A stretch of 60,278 nt of DNA from Verrucomicrobiia bacterium (GTDB lineage Bacteria; Verrucomicrobiota; Verrucomicrobiia; Limisphaerales; JADLHS01): the NCBI GenBank assembly GCA_011525685.1, contig WYBW01000108.1:1-60278 (forward strand). The letters run 5' to 3'. Positions 35,408 to 43,277 of this stretch are shown here, in pieces (position 1 is the stretch's first letter; each line of letters starts with the position of its first letter). Both the position numbers and the translations under genes were made by a program. A model generated the notes under the pieces. It saw nothing but the letters and a program-made list of their open reading frames with translations, was not told the DNA's origin and ran no database searches.

Positions 35408-37941
35408 TTCAACTCCACGGCATTGTGCGGACACACCTGCCGGCAGGTGTCGCAGCGGGTGCATCGGGCATCGTCAATCACGTGTGGCGCGTAGGGCGTC
35501 ATGGGAATCGCGTCCACCGGACAATGCTGCGCGCAAATCGTGCAGCCGGTGCAGTCGGTGTTGATGGTGTAGTGAATCAACGCGGTGCATTTTTTCGCCG
35601 GGCACCTCCCTTGCAGGTGCGCCTCGTATTCGTCCCGGAAGTAGCGCAGCGTCGTGAGCACCGGATTGGGCGCCGTCTTGCCCAGACCACACAAGCTGCC
35701 GGCCCCGACTTGATGCGCGAGCCGTTCCAGTTCGTCGAGGTTCTGCCGTGTCGCCTTGCTGAGGCAGAGCCGGTCCAGGAGGTCGAGCATCCGTTTCGTG
35801 CCGATGCGGCAGAACGTGCATTTGCCGCAGGACTGGTCCTGGGTGAACTGGAGGAAATAACGCGCGATGTCCACCATGCAACTGGTGTCATCCAGCACCA
35901 CCAATCCGCCGCTGCCCATGATCGCGCCCACGTCGCGCAGACTCTCGAAATCCACCGGCGTGTCCGCCAGCCGCGCGGGCACACAACCGCCGCTCGGCCC
36001 GCCGATCTGCACCGCCTTGAACCGTCGTCCCTCGCCCACGCCGCCGCCGATCTCTTCGACGATCTCGCGAATGGTCGTGCCCATGGGAATCTCGATCAGC
36101 CCGCCGCGTCGGATTTTGCCCGCGAGCGCAAACACCTTTGTGCCCTTGCTTTTGGCCGTGCCGATGGCGGCGAACTTCTCCGCGCCGTTGCGCAGAATCC
36201 ACGGCACCATCGCCAGCGTTTCGACGTTGTTGATGAGCGTGGGTTTGCCCCAGAGACCTTCTTGCGCCGGAAACGGCGGGCGCAGCTTCGGCATTCCGCG
36301 CTGGCCTTCGATGGACATGATCAAGGCCGTTTCCTCGCCGCACACAAACGCGCCCGCGCCTTCAAAGACCGAGAGTCTGAATGAAGGACCAACTCCCAGC
36401 AGTCTGTCGCCCAGCCAGCCACGCTTCTCCAGTTCGGCAATCGCCGCGCGAACGCGCTTCACCGCCAGGGGATACTCGTGGCGGATGTAAAAGATTCCCT
36501 CGCGCGCCCCAACCGCCACGGCCGCAATCGCCAGTCCTTCGATGACGCGAAACGGGAAGGATTCGAGAATCATCCGATCCATGAACGCGCCGGGATCGCC
36601 CTCGTCGCCGTTGCAAATTACATACTTGGTTTCCCCCGGCTGAAGCGAAACGACCCGCCATTTCTGGCCCGAGGGAAAGCCCGCGCCCCCGCGCCCGCGC
36701 AAACCGGACTTCTCGACCGTCGAGATGATTTCGTCACTGGAAAGGCGCTGGCCGCCCTTTCCCTCACCCTGACCCTCTCGCCCGGGGAGAGGGGAAAGCG
36801 TTTGGCCAGGCATTTTGGTTTCGACGTTACCCAGGCCGAGACCGTTACCCGACATTACAGCAGCCGGCGCATGATTCTCCCTCTCCCCGGGGGAGAGGGA
36901 CGGGGTGAGGGCGAGCCGCGCGTCCTCGCCGCCCAAACATCTGGCCAGCGCCGCGAAGCCGCCGTGGGCGACATACTCATCCAGGTCGAGCGGGTCGAGT
37001 TTCCCAAAATGCTCCGTGGCGATGTGGACCTGCTTGCCGAGAAACGCCCGCACACTGGGATCACGTTTGCTCAAAGAGAAGCGCTGCACCCGCTGCGGCT
37101 CACTCGCATCCTCCAGCATCAAACCGTCCAATACTCGCGTCCAGACCCGGCCGATGCGCTGCGCCAGACCCGGCGGCCGGAAATGTCGCTGCAACAGCGC
37201 GCGCGCCTGCTCCGCCGTCATGCCGGCGTAGAACTCGCTCTTGCCGGCGGCCGCCACCTCAACCAGCGGCGTGCGATGGCACATCCCCACGCAGCCCACG
37301 CGTTTCACGAGAACATTCGCACCACTCGCTTCAGCCCCCTCGCGGAGGGCGTGGAATAATTGGTCGCTGCCCTTCGCCATGCAGCAGGACCCGAGGCCCA
37401 CATGGATTTCGGCCGCCGCGCCGTGACCATTGCCGTGTCGCTCCTCCGTGGACTTGACCGCCACCGAGTTGGCCTGGGCCTCGAGGAATTCTCGCATCAA
37501 CTTGGGCACCTTCTCCGCCGACGCATAGCCCATCGTGGTTTCGCCAATGCGCAACACCGGCGCCAAGGTGCAGGTGCCGAGACACGCCACCTGCTCGATG
37601 GTGAACTGCCCCTCGCTATCCGTGTCCCCGCCGTCCGGAATCTTCAGATGCCGGCGCAGCTCCTCCTCGACCCGCTCGGCGCCCGCCACGTGACAGGCCG
37701 TTCCCCGACAGACCCGCACGATGTGCTTGCCGGCGGGCTGCATGCGGAACATGTCGTAAAACGACGCGACGCCGGTGATGGCCGCGGGGGTTATCTCGCT
37801 TGCCTCGCAAACACGCTGCAAGGCTTCCTCCGGCAGGTAGCCGTAATGTTCCTGCAAGGCCTGCAAGACCGGGATCAACGCCTCGGGCTTGCGTCCCACT
37901 CGCGCCAAGGCTTCGTCGGCGAATGTCAGATCAACAGACAT
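35404..37941 (-). CDS. NuoE-NuoF-ferredoxin fusion, NAD(P)H-dependent flavoprotein, with repeat-derived insertion
   Basis: The protein is 845 residues. Residues 1-160 are NuoE/HoxE: ITGVASFYDMFRMQP and a thioredoxin-like [2Fe-2S] set C79/C84 (VCRGTACHVAG) with VACLGTCTLAPV. Residues 170-250 are a second [2Fe-2S] thioredoxin-like fold (GLGSCCMAKGSDQLFHALRE, CVGMCHRTPLVEV). The NuoF core follows: GLRGRGGAGFPSGQKW (FMN/NADH), CNGDEGDPGAFMDR, and the cluster motif CGKCTFCRIGTKRM. The C-terminus has two [4Fe-4S] motifs (CTGCTICAQHCPVDAI, CTRCDTCRQVCPHNAV). This layout is that of HydB, HoxF and StnB. About 50 residues before the NuoF core are encoded by an inverted repeat (36761-36911). It is cytoplasmic and the partner of the next gene. 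Confidence 0.9.
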   Translation of the reverse strand: MSVDLTFADEALARVGRKPEALIPVLQALQEHYGYLPEEALQRVCEASEITPAAITGVASFYDMFRMQPAGKHIVRVCRGTACHVAGAERVEEELRRHLKIPDGGDTDSEGQFTIEQVACLGTCTLAPVLRIGETTMGYASAEKVPKLMREFLEAQANSVAVKSTEERHGNGHGAAAEIHVGLGSCCMAKGSDQLFHALREGAEASGANVLVKRVGCVGMCHRTPLVEVAAAGKSEFYAGMTAEQARALLQRHFRPPGLAQRIGRVWTRVLDGLMLEDASEPQRVQRFSLSKRDPSVRAFLGKQVHIATEHFGKLDPLDLDEYVAHGGFAALARCLGGEDARLALTPSLSPGERENHAPAAVMSGNGLGLGNVETKMPGQTLSPLPGREGQGEGKGGQRLSSDEIISTVEKSGLRGRGGAGFPSGQKWRVVSLQPGETKYVICNGDEGDPGAFMDRMILESFPFRVIEGLAIAAVAVGAREGIFYIRHEYPLAVKRVRAAIAELEKRGWLGDRLLGVGPSFRLSVFEGAGAFVCGEETALIMSIEGQRGMPKLRPPFPAQEGLWGKPTLINNVETLAMVPWILRNGAEKFAAIGTAKSKGTKVFALAGKIRRGGLIEIPMGTTIREIVEEIGGGVGEGRRFKAVQIGGPSGGCVPARLADTPVDFESLRDVGAIMGSGGLVVLDDTSCMVDIARYFLQFTQDQSCGKCTFCRIGTKRMLDLLDRLCLSKATRQNLDELERLAHQVGAGSLCGLGKTAPNPVLTTLRYFRDEYEAHLQGRCPAKKCTALIHYTINTDCTGCTICAQHCPVDAIPMTPYAPHVIDDARCTRCDTCRQVCPHNAVELK
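36761..36911. repeat. 33-bp imperfect inverted repeat inserted in frame in the NuoE-NuoF gene
   Basis: The left arm 36761-36793 (CCCTCACCCTGACCCTCTCG, then CCCGGGGAGAGGG) is the reverse complement of the right arm 36879-36911 at about 30 of 33 positions; the loop is about 85 bases. On the coding strand it gives LTPSLSPGERE ... LSPLPGREGQGEG, a peptide pair I recognise from a widespread repeat family in bacterial genomes. It sits between LARCLGGEDARL and LSSDEIISTVEKSGLRGRGG, where ordinary NuoF proteins have only a few residues. Confidence 0.88.
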
Positions 37942-37985
37942 GGTTGAAAATCAGAGACCCGAAGGCCGGAGGCTGAAACAGAACC

Positions 37986-38073
37986 GCAATCCGAAGTCCA
38001 AGATGCTCTCGAGGCGAAGCTTCGGATTTCGGCTCTCGGATTTCTTTCGGCCTTCGGCCTTCGGATTTCGGGT
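37986..38073. repeat. GGATTTCGG-type imperfect tandem repeat
   Basis: Between the PQQ-type gene and the NuoE-F gene (gap 37942-38079) the sequence reads as serial variants of TTCGGATTTCGG and CTCGGATTTC with TTCGGCC spacers, preceded by the inverted form CCGAAGTCC. It is the same family as 17401-17460. It separates the two halves of the redox island and may carry a transcription stop or start. Confidence 0.65.
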
Positions 38074-38079
38074 TTGTTG

Positions 38080-39927
38080 TCATGGCTTTCCATTCAGGCA
38101 CCACAAATTCGTCGTGCCGCGAAGATAAACTCTCCCGTTCACCAGCGCCGGACTGGCATCGAACCGGTCCTCCAGCTTTACCCGGCTCAACTCGGCGAAG
38201 CTTCGGCTCGCCTCAACGGTCACCGCGTCCCCCTGCGTGCTCAACAGCAGGAGTTGATGGCCCGCAATGGCTGGCGACGCCTGCACCTCCATTTCGAAAT
38301 CGTGCTCCCACAGTTTCTTCCCGTCCTTGAGATCAAAGCACGTCAACAAGCCGGCGCTCGTCACGGTGAAAACCAATTCGCCGTTGGCAGCCGGGCTGGT
38401 CACGTCCGGAAGGTTCTCATGATTTTCCCAGACCAGGTGCGATTCCTTCACGTCGCCCGAACCATCCGCTCGCAACGCGATCAGGCCAAAACCCGGACTG
38501 ACCGCGATCACGAGGCCGCCGGAGAATGTAGGCGTGGGGGTGACTTCCCCTTCCATCAACTCCGCGCGCCAGAGTTCGTTTCCATCCGCGAGCGAATGGC
38601 TCATCATGAAAGGCAACGCGAGGGTGATGATTTGCGTTCTGCCCGCGGCCTCGATCACGATTGGGGAGGCCCAGGAATCATGCGTAGGTTTGGCTCGCTC
38701 CCACAGCAACCGCCCGTTCGCGCCATCGAACGCCATCAGTTTTGAACCGCCCGGCGCGCCGTCCTCCTGTTCCCATTGCACGATCAACCTGCCCGGCCAA
38801 AGGGCGAGGGAAGCGCTGTGACCGTAGGCGTTCTTGGGAACGCCCAGGTGTTTCGACCAGGCGGGCGCGCCTTCGAGCGTGAAGGCCGCGAGGTCGCCGT
38901 TGGCGAAAATAACAAACGCGCGCCGGCCATCACAGGCCATCGTGGGCGCCGCAACGCCGGCGAATTCCGGAATCTCCGGCTGCCGCGCGGGGCTGCCGGG
39001 AACATTCTCCACCGCCCGCCGCCAGAGCAACTGGCCGTCGTTCGCGTCGAAGCAGAAGACTTCGCGCTTTTCCGCGTTGCCGCCGGAGAGGAAGACACGG
39101 TTGCCCCACACCACCGGCGAGTTGAAGCCGTGCGCTGGCACGGGGGATTTCCAAAGCACGCCCGCCTCGGGCGACTGGCCGAAGCGCAGATTCCATTCGC
39201 CCCTGGCCGGCATACCCGCCCCATCCGGCCCGCGGAACTGCGGCCAGTTGGATTGGAATTCGGCGAGCGATGGCGCATCGGACGCCGCGCCTTCGCCTCG
39301 GCCAAGGACTTTGTCCAAATCCTCCGGTCGTTCAGGGAGCAGCGAACTGCCGGTTAGGACGACCACAAAAAGTCCGGCCACCAGAACCGCACTGACACCC
39401 GCCACCGACCAACGCGCCCGCGGCACCGTCGCCGGGGCGCTGGCGTGGGTGTCGCCTCGTCGCGGCGGCAGGGGCGGCTTTTCAAGCAGGCGTCGCGAAC
39501 TCCTGGACGCCATCAGGAACACGATCACGCCGCCCACCAGGAGCCATCCGCCGGTGACATTGAGCGCGAGCCGACGGAAGTAACGCTGGCGAAATTCCAG
39601 GTCCAGCCGGCGGATCTCGCTGCGGAGCGATTCATCGGCGGGGGACTCCCGCAGTTGCTCTTTCAAGGCGAGCAACTGCGGGGATTTCCACGGATCACGC
39701 TCCGCCGCCCGGAAATGTTGGTAAAGCATCACCATCACCACGACGAGGCAGAAGCCGGCGGCAATCCAGGCTGTGCGAGAGAGCGAGACGCCGCTTTGGA
39801 CTTCGGTGCCAGAGCGCAGCGGCGCCACCGCGCTTCCAGTGGGAACATGCGCGCTCGAAAGCGGCGTGGCGCCTTGCTTGCCGCCGCCCAAAGCCGCTGC
39901 ATCGAGGTTGTCGCCTGGACTCGTCAT
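38080..39927 (-). CDS. membrane-anchored PQQ-type beta-propeller protein
   Basis: The 615-residue protein has a cytoplasmic-looking N-terminus, then three membrane segments: WIAAGFCLVVVMVMLYQHF near residue 55, WLLVGGVIVFLMA near 128 and VAGVSAVLVAGLFVVVLTG near 178. Residues about 230-610 are a propeller of the outer membrane BamB/PQQ-like kind (WPQFRGPDGAGMPARGEWNL, FCFDANDGQLLWRRAVENVP, TCFDLKDGKKLWEHDF). The repeats are the PQQ_2 structural type and do not prove PQQ binding; no heme is present. Its start overlaps the stop of the NapH-like gene (ATGA), so the two are coupled. The propeller should face the periplasm. Confidence 0.85.
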   Translation of the reverse strand: MTSPGDNLDAAALGGGKQGATPLSSAHVPTGSAVAPLRSGTEVQSGVSLSRTAWIAAGFCLVVVMVMLYQHFRAAERDPWKSPQLLALKEQLRESPADESLRSEIRRLDLEFRQRYFRRLALNVTGGWLLVGGVIVFLMASRSSRRLLEKPPLPPRRGDTHASAPATVPRARWSVAGVSAVLVAGLFVVVLTGSSLLPERPEDLDKVLGRGEGAASDAPSLAEFQSNWPQFRGPDGAGMPARGEWNLRFGQSPEAGVLWKSPVPAHGFNSPVVWGNRVFLSGGNAEKREVFCFDANDGQLLWRRAVENVPGSPARQPEIPEFAGVAAPTMACDGRRAFVIFANGDLAAFTLEGAPAWSKHLGVPKNAYGHSASLALWPGRLIVQWEQEDGAPGGSKLMAFDGANGRLLWERAKPTHDSWASPIVIEAAGRTQIITLALPFMMSHSLADGNELWRAELMEGEVTPTPTFSGGLVIAVSPGFGLIALRADGSGDVKESHLVWENHENLPDVTSPAANGELVFTVTSAGLLTCFDLKDGKKLWEHDFEMEVQASPAIAGHQLLLLSTQGDAVTVEASRSFAELSRVKLEDRFDASPALVNGRVYLRGTTNLWCLNGKP

Positions 39928-41366
39928 GCTTTGGCGGCCGCCGGGACTGGGGCGGGCAGTTCACTGGCCGGCATTTGACCAATGCGCACGAGTTCCTGCG
40001 GACAGGAGCGGAAGCACCGCGCGCAGGCGAAGCACGCGCCACGGTCCGGTTCAAAATCCGTCCGCCGCGTGCGCAACGACAGGCTGACGAGTTTGAGGCC
40101 GACGACGAGTCCAATCCACCCTCCGAACAGCACACACGCCAGCCAGAAACGGCGGCGCAGGTCGGCGGCGGATGTCAACAAGGCCTCGGGGTCGCGCTCG
40201 GCCCGTTCCAGCGACAACGCCTCGGGGGTCATCACACCATGGTCCACCGGCGAGGCCTGCTGCGCAATGTAACGTTCGGCGAGTTCGACGGTCGGGTTGA
40301 GTTTTGAAACCGGGACGGCGAGTTCACCTCCGAACCAGGCGCCGCCGGCAATGAGCACCGGCACGAGCACCAGCAGCCAGCCGAGGCGCCGACGCTCGGT
40401 GACAAGTGACTTTGGTTCAATTGTTCCGGGCGCCGGCTCGCGCATGGCCCCGAAGGGGCAGGAGTGTTCGCACAGGCGGCATTGGGTGCAGTAGTCGGGA
40501 GTGACGCGCACGCGCCACTTCGACGCGAGTGAACTGATCTTGAGCAGCGCACCATAGGGACAGAGGAAGCGACAGTAAGGCCGGCCCACGAACATCGCCA
40601 GCAAGACGGTGATTGCGGCAAGGGCAATCAACAGGGACGGACCGTTGAGCCGGAAAATGGGGACAATGGGATCGTAGCGGCAAATCGGAAAGCCGGTGCC
40701 CGTCGCGGCGAACGTCAGTCCGAAACCGAGGAAGATGAAGGGGAGGATGCCCAGTCCGTGTTCGAGCCAGGCCGGCACCTTGAGCGGCTTGATGAGCAGC
40801 AAATCCTGGAGCGCGCCATGCGGGCAGACGCCCGCGCAAAACGCGCGTCCGGCGAACAGCGCCACAATCAAGGGCAACGCAAAGAACGCGATCACGGTCA
40901 CCGGCACGGCGTAGCCGGAGTGGAACAGACCCAGCGCGATGTTTTGCGGCGCGCCAATGGCGCAGACGCAGCCTTCGCGGTAGAAACCGAAATAACTGAG
41001 CGAGAAGATTGAGAGCCAGAAAATCCCGCGCCGCGAACGCCGTTTGTAGATCAGCCAGACCGCCAGGCCGAGGCCCGCCGCGAGCACCGCGACGTCCAGG
41101 TATTGCAGCCACTCCGCGCGCGTCGGTGGGGTGGTGGTGATGGGAAGTTGATGATTCGTCTCGCTGAAATCGGGCGGGGGAAAGCGTTGTTCGGCGAAGG
41201 CGGCGGACAGCCCGAAGAGCAGGAAGATCAAAACCACGCCGATTTGAAAGTGGGCAGGTGGGAAAGCGGGAAAGTGAGAATTCCCCGCGGAGGAACCTCT
41301 TCCACTATCGCGCTTTCTAACCTTCCCACTTCCGCGAGGTGAAGCTATGGAGCGTCCCGGCGGCAT
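39924..41366 (-). CDS. NapH/NosR-like membrane iron-sulfur protein
   Basis: The protein is 480 residues if it starts at the ATG at 41366, one base after the ferredoxin stop. A GTG at 41237 (VVLIFLLFGLSAAFAEQ) is the alternative, since the first ~43 residues are encoded by a repeat. Membrane segments include WLQYLDVAVLAAGLGLAVWL, FFALPLIVALFAG and LLIALAAITVLLAMFVG. The CX3CP motifs FCAGVCPHGALQD and YCRFLCPYGALLK are those of NapH/NosR/CcoG; a ferredoxin domain CTQCRLCEHSCPFGAM and a last motif CFACARCFRSCPQEL follow. In NapH this architecture passes electrons from quinol to a periplasmic ferredoxin. The extra C-terminal periplasmic loop and helices are unlike NapH. Confidence 0.88.
   Translation of the reverse strand: MPPGRSIASPRGSGKVRKRDSGRGSSAGNSHFPAFPPAHFQIGVVLIFLLFGLSAAFAEQRFPPPDFSETNHQLPITTTPPTRAEWLQYLDVAVLAAGLGLAVWLIYKRRSRRGIFWLSIFSLSYFGFYREGCVCAIGAPQNIALGLFHSGYAVPVTVIAFFALPLIVALFAGRAFCAGVCPHGALQDLLLIKPLKVPAWLEHGLGILPFIFLGFGLTFAATGTGFPICRYDPIVPIFRLNGPSLLIALAAITVLLAMFVGRPYCRFLCPYGALLKISSLASKWRVRVTPDYCTQCRLCEHSCPFGAMREPAPGTIEPKSLVTERRRLGWLLVLVPVLIAGGAWFGGELAVPVSKLNPTVELAERYIAQQASPVDHGVMTPEALSLERAERDPEALLTSAADLRRRFWLACVLFGGWIGLVVGLKLVSLSLRTRRTDFEPDRGACFACARCFRSCPQELVRIGQMPASELPAPVPAAAKA
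41246..41333. repeat. inverted repeat at the junction of the NapG-like and NapH-like genes
   Basis: The arms 41246-41271 and 41308-41333 match as reverse complements at 21 of 26 positions (consensus around GAAAGTGGGMAGGT..GAAAGCG). AAAGTGAGA follows the left arm, as in the repeat at 31130-31201. It lies inside the long version of the NapH-like frame. Confidence 0.65.
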
Positions 41367-41367
41367 A

Positions 41368-41937
41368 TCAGTGCGCGTGCGTGGTCTTGAGCAAATACGG
41401 CTGGCTCGCCGGCACGCGGCGGAAGGCATCGCCGGGACAGGTGCGCGCGATCGCACATTCGTTGCAGCGGACGCAGCGGTCGTGGCGGATTTGCAGAAAG
41501 AGCGACCCGTTGCCAAACCGACTGCAGCCCTCGACACACTTCGCGCAGCCGATGCAGAGGTTCTCGTCAATCACGTATTCGTAGTAAGGGTCCTCGATGA
41601 ACGTACGTTTGATGGCCGCGGTCGGACAGAGCTGGTTCTCCGCGGCGGTGGTGAGCGCGTTCGGCTCCGGCTCGAAGTAGCCGGTGCAGAGGTTGCAATA
41701 GCCGCACATGGCGAACGCGTGAACGCATTTCACGGCGGATTGTTCGAGGACGCACTTCGTCGCGCAATTGCCGCACCGCAGGCACTTCTGCGGATCAATC
41801 TGCCAGACCCAGTTCTCCGCCTGACTGCGGCTGGCCAGCACGCCGCCCAGGGCGCCCAGGCTGGTCATCGCAGCCAGGCGCGCGCCGTTCCGCAGGAAGG
41901 TGCGGCGAGTCGTGGGTTCGTTGGCCGGCTTGTTCAT
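41368..41937 (-). CDS. Tat-exported four-cluster ferredoxin (NapG-like)
   Basis: The 189-residue protein has a twin-arginine signal TTRRTFLRNGARLAAM followed by a hydrophobic stretch ending ASRSQA. Four cysteine groups follow: CLRCGNCATKC, CGYCNLCTGYF with LCPTAAI, CIGCAKCVEGCSRF and CVRCNECAIARTCP, consistent with up to four [4Fe-4S] clusters. Length, Tat signal and adjacency to a NapH-like gene match NapG/MauM-type periplasmic ferredoxins that carry electrons from the membrane protein. No napA, napB or other nitrate reductase gene is in the window. It is the first gene of a tight three-gene unit with the NapH-like and PQQ-type genes. Confidence 0.88.
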   Translation of the reverse strand: MNKPANEPTTRRTFLRNGARLAAMTSLGALGGVLASRSQAENWVWQIDPQKCLRCGNCATKCVLEQSAVKCVHAFAMCGYCNLCTGYFEPEPNALTTAAENQLCPTAAIKRTFIEDPYYEYVIDENLCIGCAKCVEGCSRFGNGSLFLQIRHDRCVRCNECAIARTCPGDAFRRVPASQPYLLKTTHAH

Positions 41938-42254
41938 TATTCAATCCGCTGGTGCCGCTGCGCGCCTTAAGCCCGGATGGGCTTTGGAGTGCGTGGACTT
42001 GTCCGCGCTTTGAGCAGGCGACTTGTCCACCCTCCGCAGTTTTGTTCGGCGCAACTCAATGTTTCTGGCTTGGCCAAGGACGATGGGACAGACCACGTCT
42101 AGGAGTGCTACGGAGGACGGGTCGCCGTCAAACACACGAAACGCATATCTCCACGTTCCGCGAGCCGCTGAACGCGGCTCTGACTTGGACGACAAGTTGC
42201 CCGAGCGGACACAGCGGTGACAAGTCACCGTACGCCAAATTGTCCTCGTTAAAT
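41938..42254. other. intergenic region inside the redox island, repeat-like
   Basis: These 317 bases lie between the NHL-type gene and the NapG-like gene on the same strand. Reading frames on both strands are short or family-less, including a 105-codon frame at 41941-42258. The wording GGACTTGTCCGC ... GACTTGTCC and the decaying frame suggest an old intergenic repeat, not a gene. It must contain the promoter of the NapG-like unit if that unit is separate. Confidence 0.5.
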
Positions 42255-43277
42255 TCACGCCTTTGCCCTCATCACCCGCACTTCGCTCGTCACGAAATCC
42301 AGGATAAAAATCCGTCCTTGTCCATCAGCCACCGCATCCAGCCCGCCCTGCGTGCAATCACCAAGGCCCTTGCTCGCACAGGCCCGGGCGTTTTCGGGAA
42401 ACGATTCCGCGCCCGCGACGACCGACTCGAACTCGCCGCGCTCGGTGTAGATCTTCACGCGCGGCAGTCCTTTCTCGCACGTCACGCAGCGACCGTCCGG
42501 CAACAGTGCCAGGTTGATGGGATTGCAGCAGCCGCAGAATCCGGTGATGCCCATCGAGGCCGCGCCCCAGGCCAGTTCGAAATCGCCGTCCGGGGTGTAA
42601 ACCTCGACCCGATGGCGGCCCGGATTGTTGACGCGAAGCAAGCCGTCGCGGGCGGGTTCAATGTCGAGATAGGGACTCGGCACAATGAAACCCGGCACGT
42701 TGCGCTCCTTGTTCCTTTCACCGAGGCGACCCACTACTTTTCCCGAAAGATCGTAACGCAGGATGACGCGATTCCCCGCATCAGCAGCAAACAGGTCGTT
42801 CCCGTTCCAGGCGAGCGCGGTGAACCAGGTTTTCTTTCCCGGCGAATCCCACACGGCTTTCCGCTGGCCCTTGGCATCAAAAACTTCAACGTGGTCGCGA
42901 AGACCGATGTAGATCGGACCGTCCGCGGTCGCGGCCATGGCCCGCGCGGGTTGCGTCAGAGCCATCTCGAAACCGCGCTCACCCTCGGGGCTGAACGCCG
43001 TCAGGTAGTTGCCTGCCGCGACGAGCAGTTGGCCGTCCGGGGTCAGCCCGAGTCGCCGCGCGTCGGGGTGAGCAACCTTCCACCGTTTCACTTCCTCATG
43101 GCTGATGAGTTTGGGGTCGGTCTTCTCGAGCCGCCGCACATCGTAGGCGAAGGGATTGGACGCCGCCTTCTCGGCGGCCCGGGCGCTGACGCGTGGCAGC
43201 GCGGCGAGCAGGGCCGCGCCTTTGATGGCATCTCCCAGGAACTCGCGACGGTCGTGGAGTTGGAATTCCTTTTTCAT
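42255..43277 (-). CDS. Tat-exported NHL-type beta-propeller protein
   Basis: The protein is 340 residues from the ATG at 43277, which overlaps the upstream stop as ATGA. The N-terminus has a twin-arginine signal (LHDRREFLGDAIKGAALLAAL). The rest is a six-bladed NHL/SMP-30-like propeller: RLGLTPDGQLLVAAGNYLTA, WFTALAWNGNDLFAADAGNR and VPSPYLDIEPARDGLLRVNN. A Cys pair motif GFCGCCNPINLALLPDGR near residue 245 and a late CASKGLGDCTQGG are unusual for NHL proteins and might bind metal or a cluster. Tat export implies folding or cofactor loading in the cytoplasm. It is coupled to the small Cys-rich Tat protein upstream; the role is unknown. Confidence 0.85.
   Translation of the reverse strand: MKKEFQLHDRREFLGDAIKGAALLAALPRVSARAAEKAASNPFAYDVRRLEKTDPKLISHEEVKRWKVAHPDARRLGLTPDGQLLVAAGNYLTAFSPEGERGFEMALTQPARAMAATADGPIYIGLRDHVEVFDAKGQRKAVWDSPGKKTWFTALAWNGNDLFAADAGNRVILRYDLSGKVVGRLGERNKERNVPGFIVPSPYLDIEPARDGLLRVNNPGRHRVEVYTPDGDFELAWGAASMGITGFCGCCNPINLALLPDGRCVTCEKGLPRVKIYTERGEFESVVAGAESFPENARACASKGLGDCTQGGLDAVADGQGRIFILDFVTSEVRVMRAKA

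Noticed and set aside
33878..35494. 538-codon open frame on the plus strand
   Set aside because: It is antisense to the GltD-like flavoprotein with its clear cofactor motifs.
41368..41937. Calling this locus a nitrate reductase (nap) operon
   Set aside because: NapG- and NapH-like proteins are present, but no NapA, NapB or NapD gene is in the window.
41941..42258. 105-codon frame on the minus strand
   Set aside because: It looks like translated intergenic repeat, with no start context or family.
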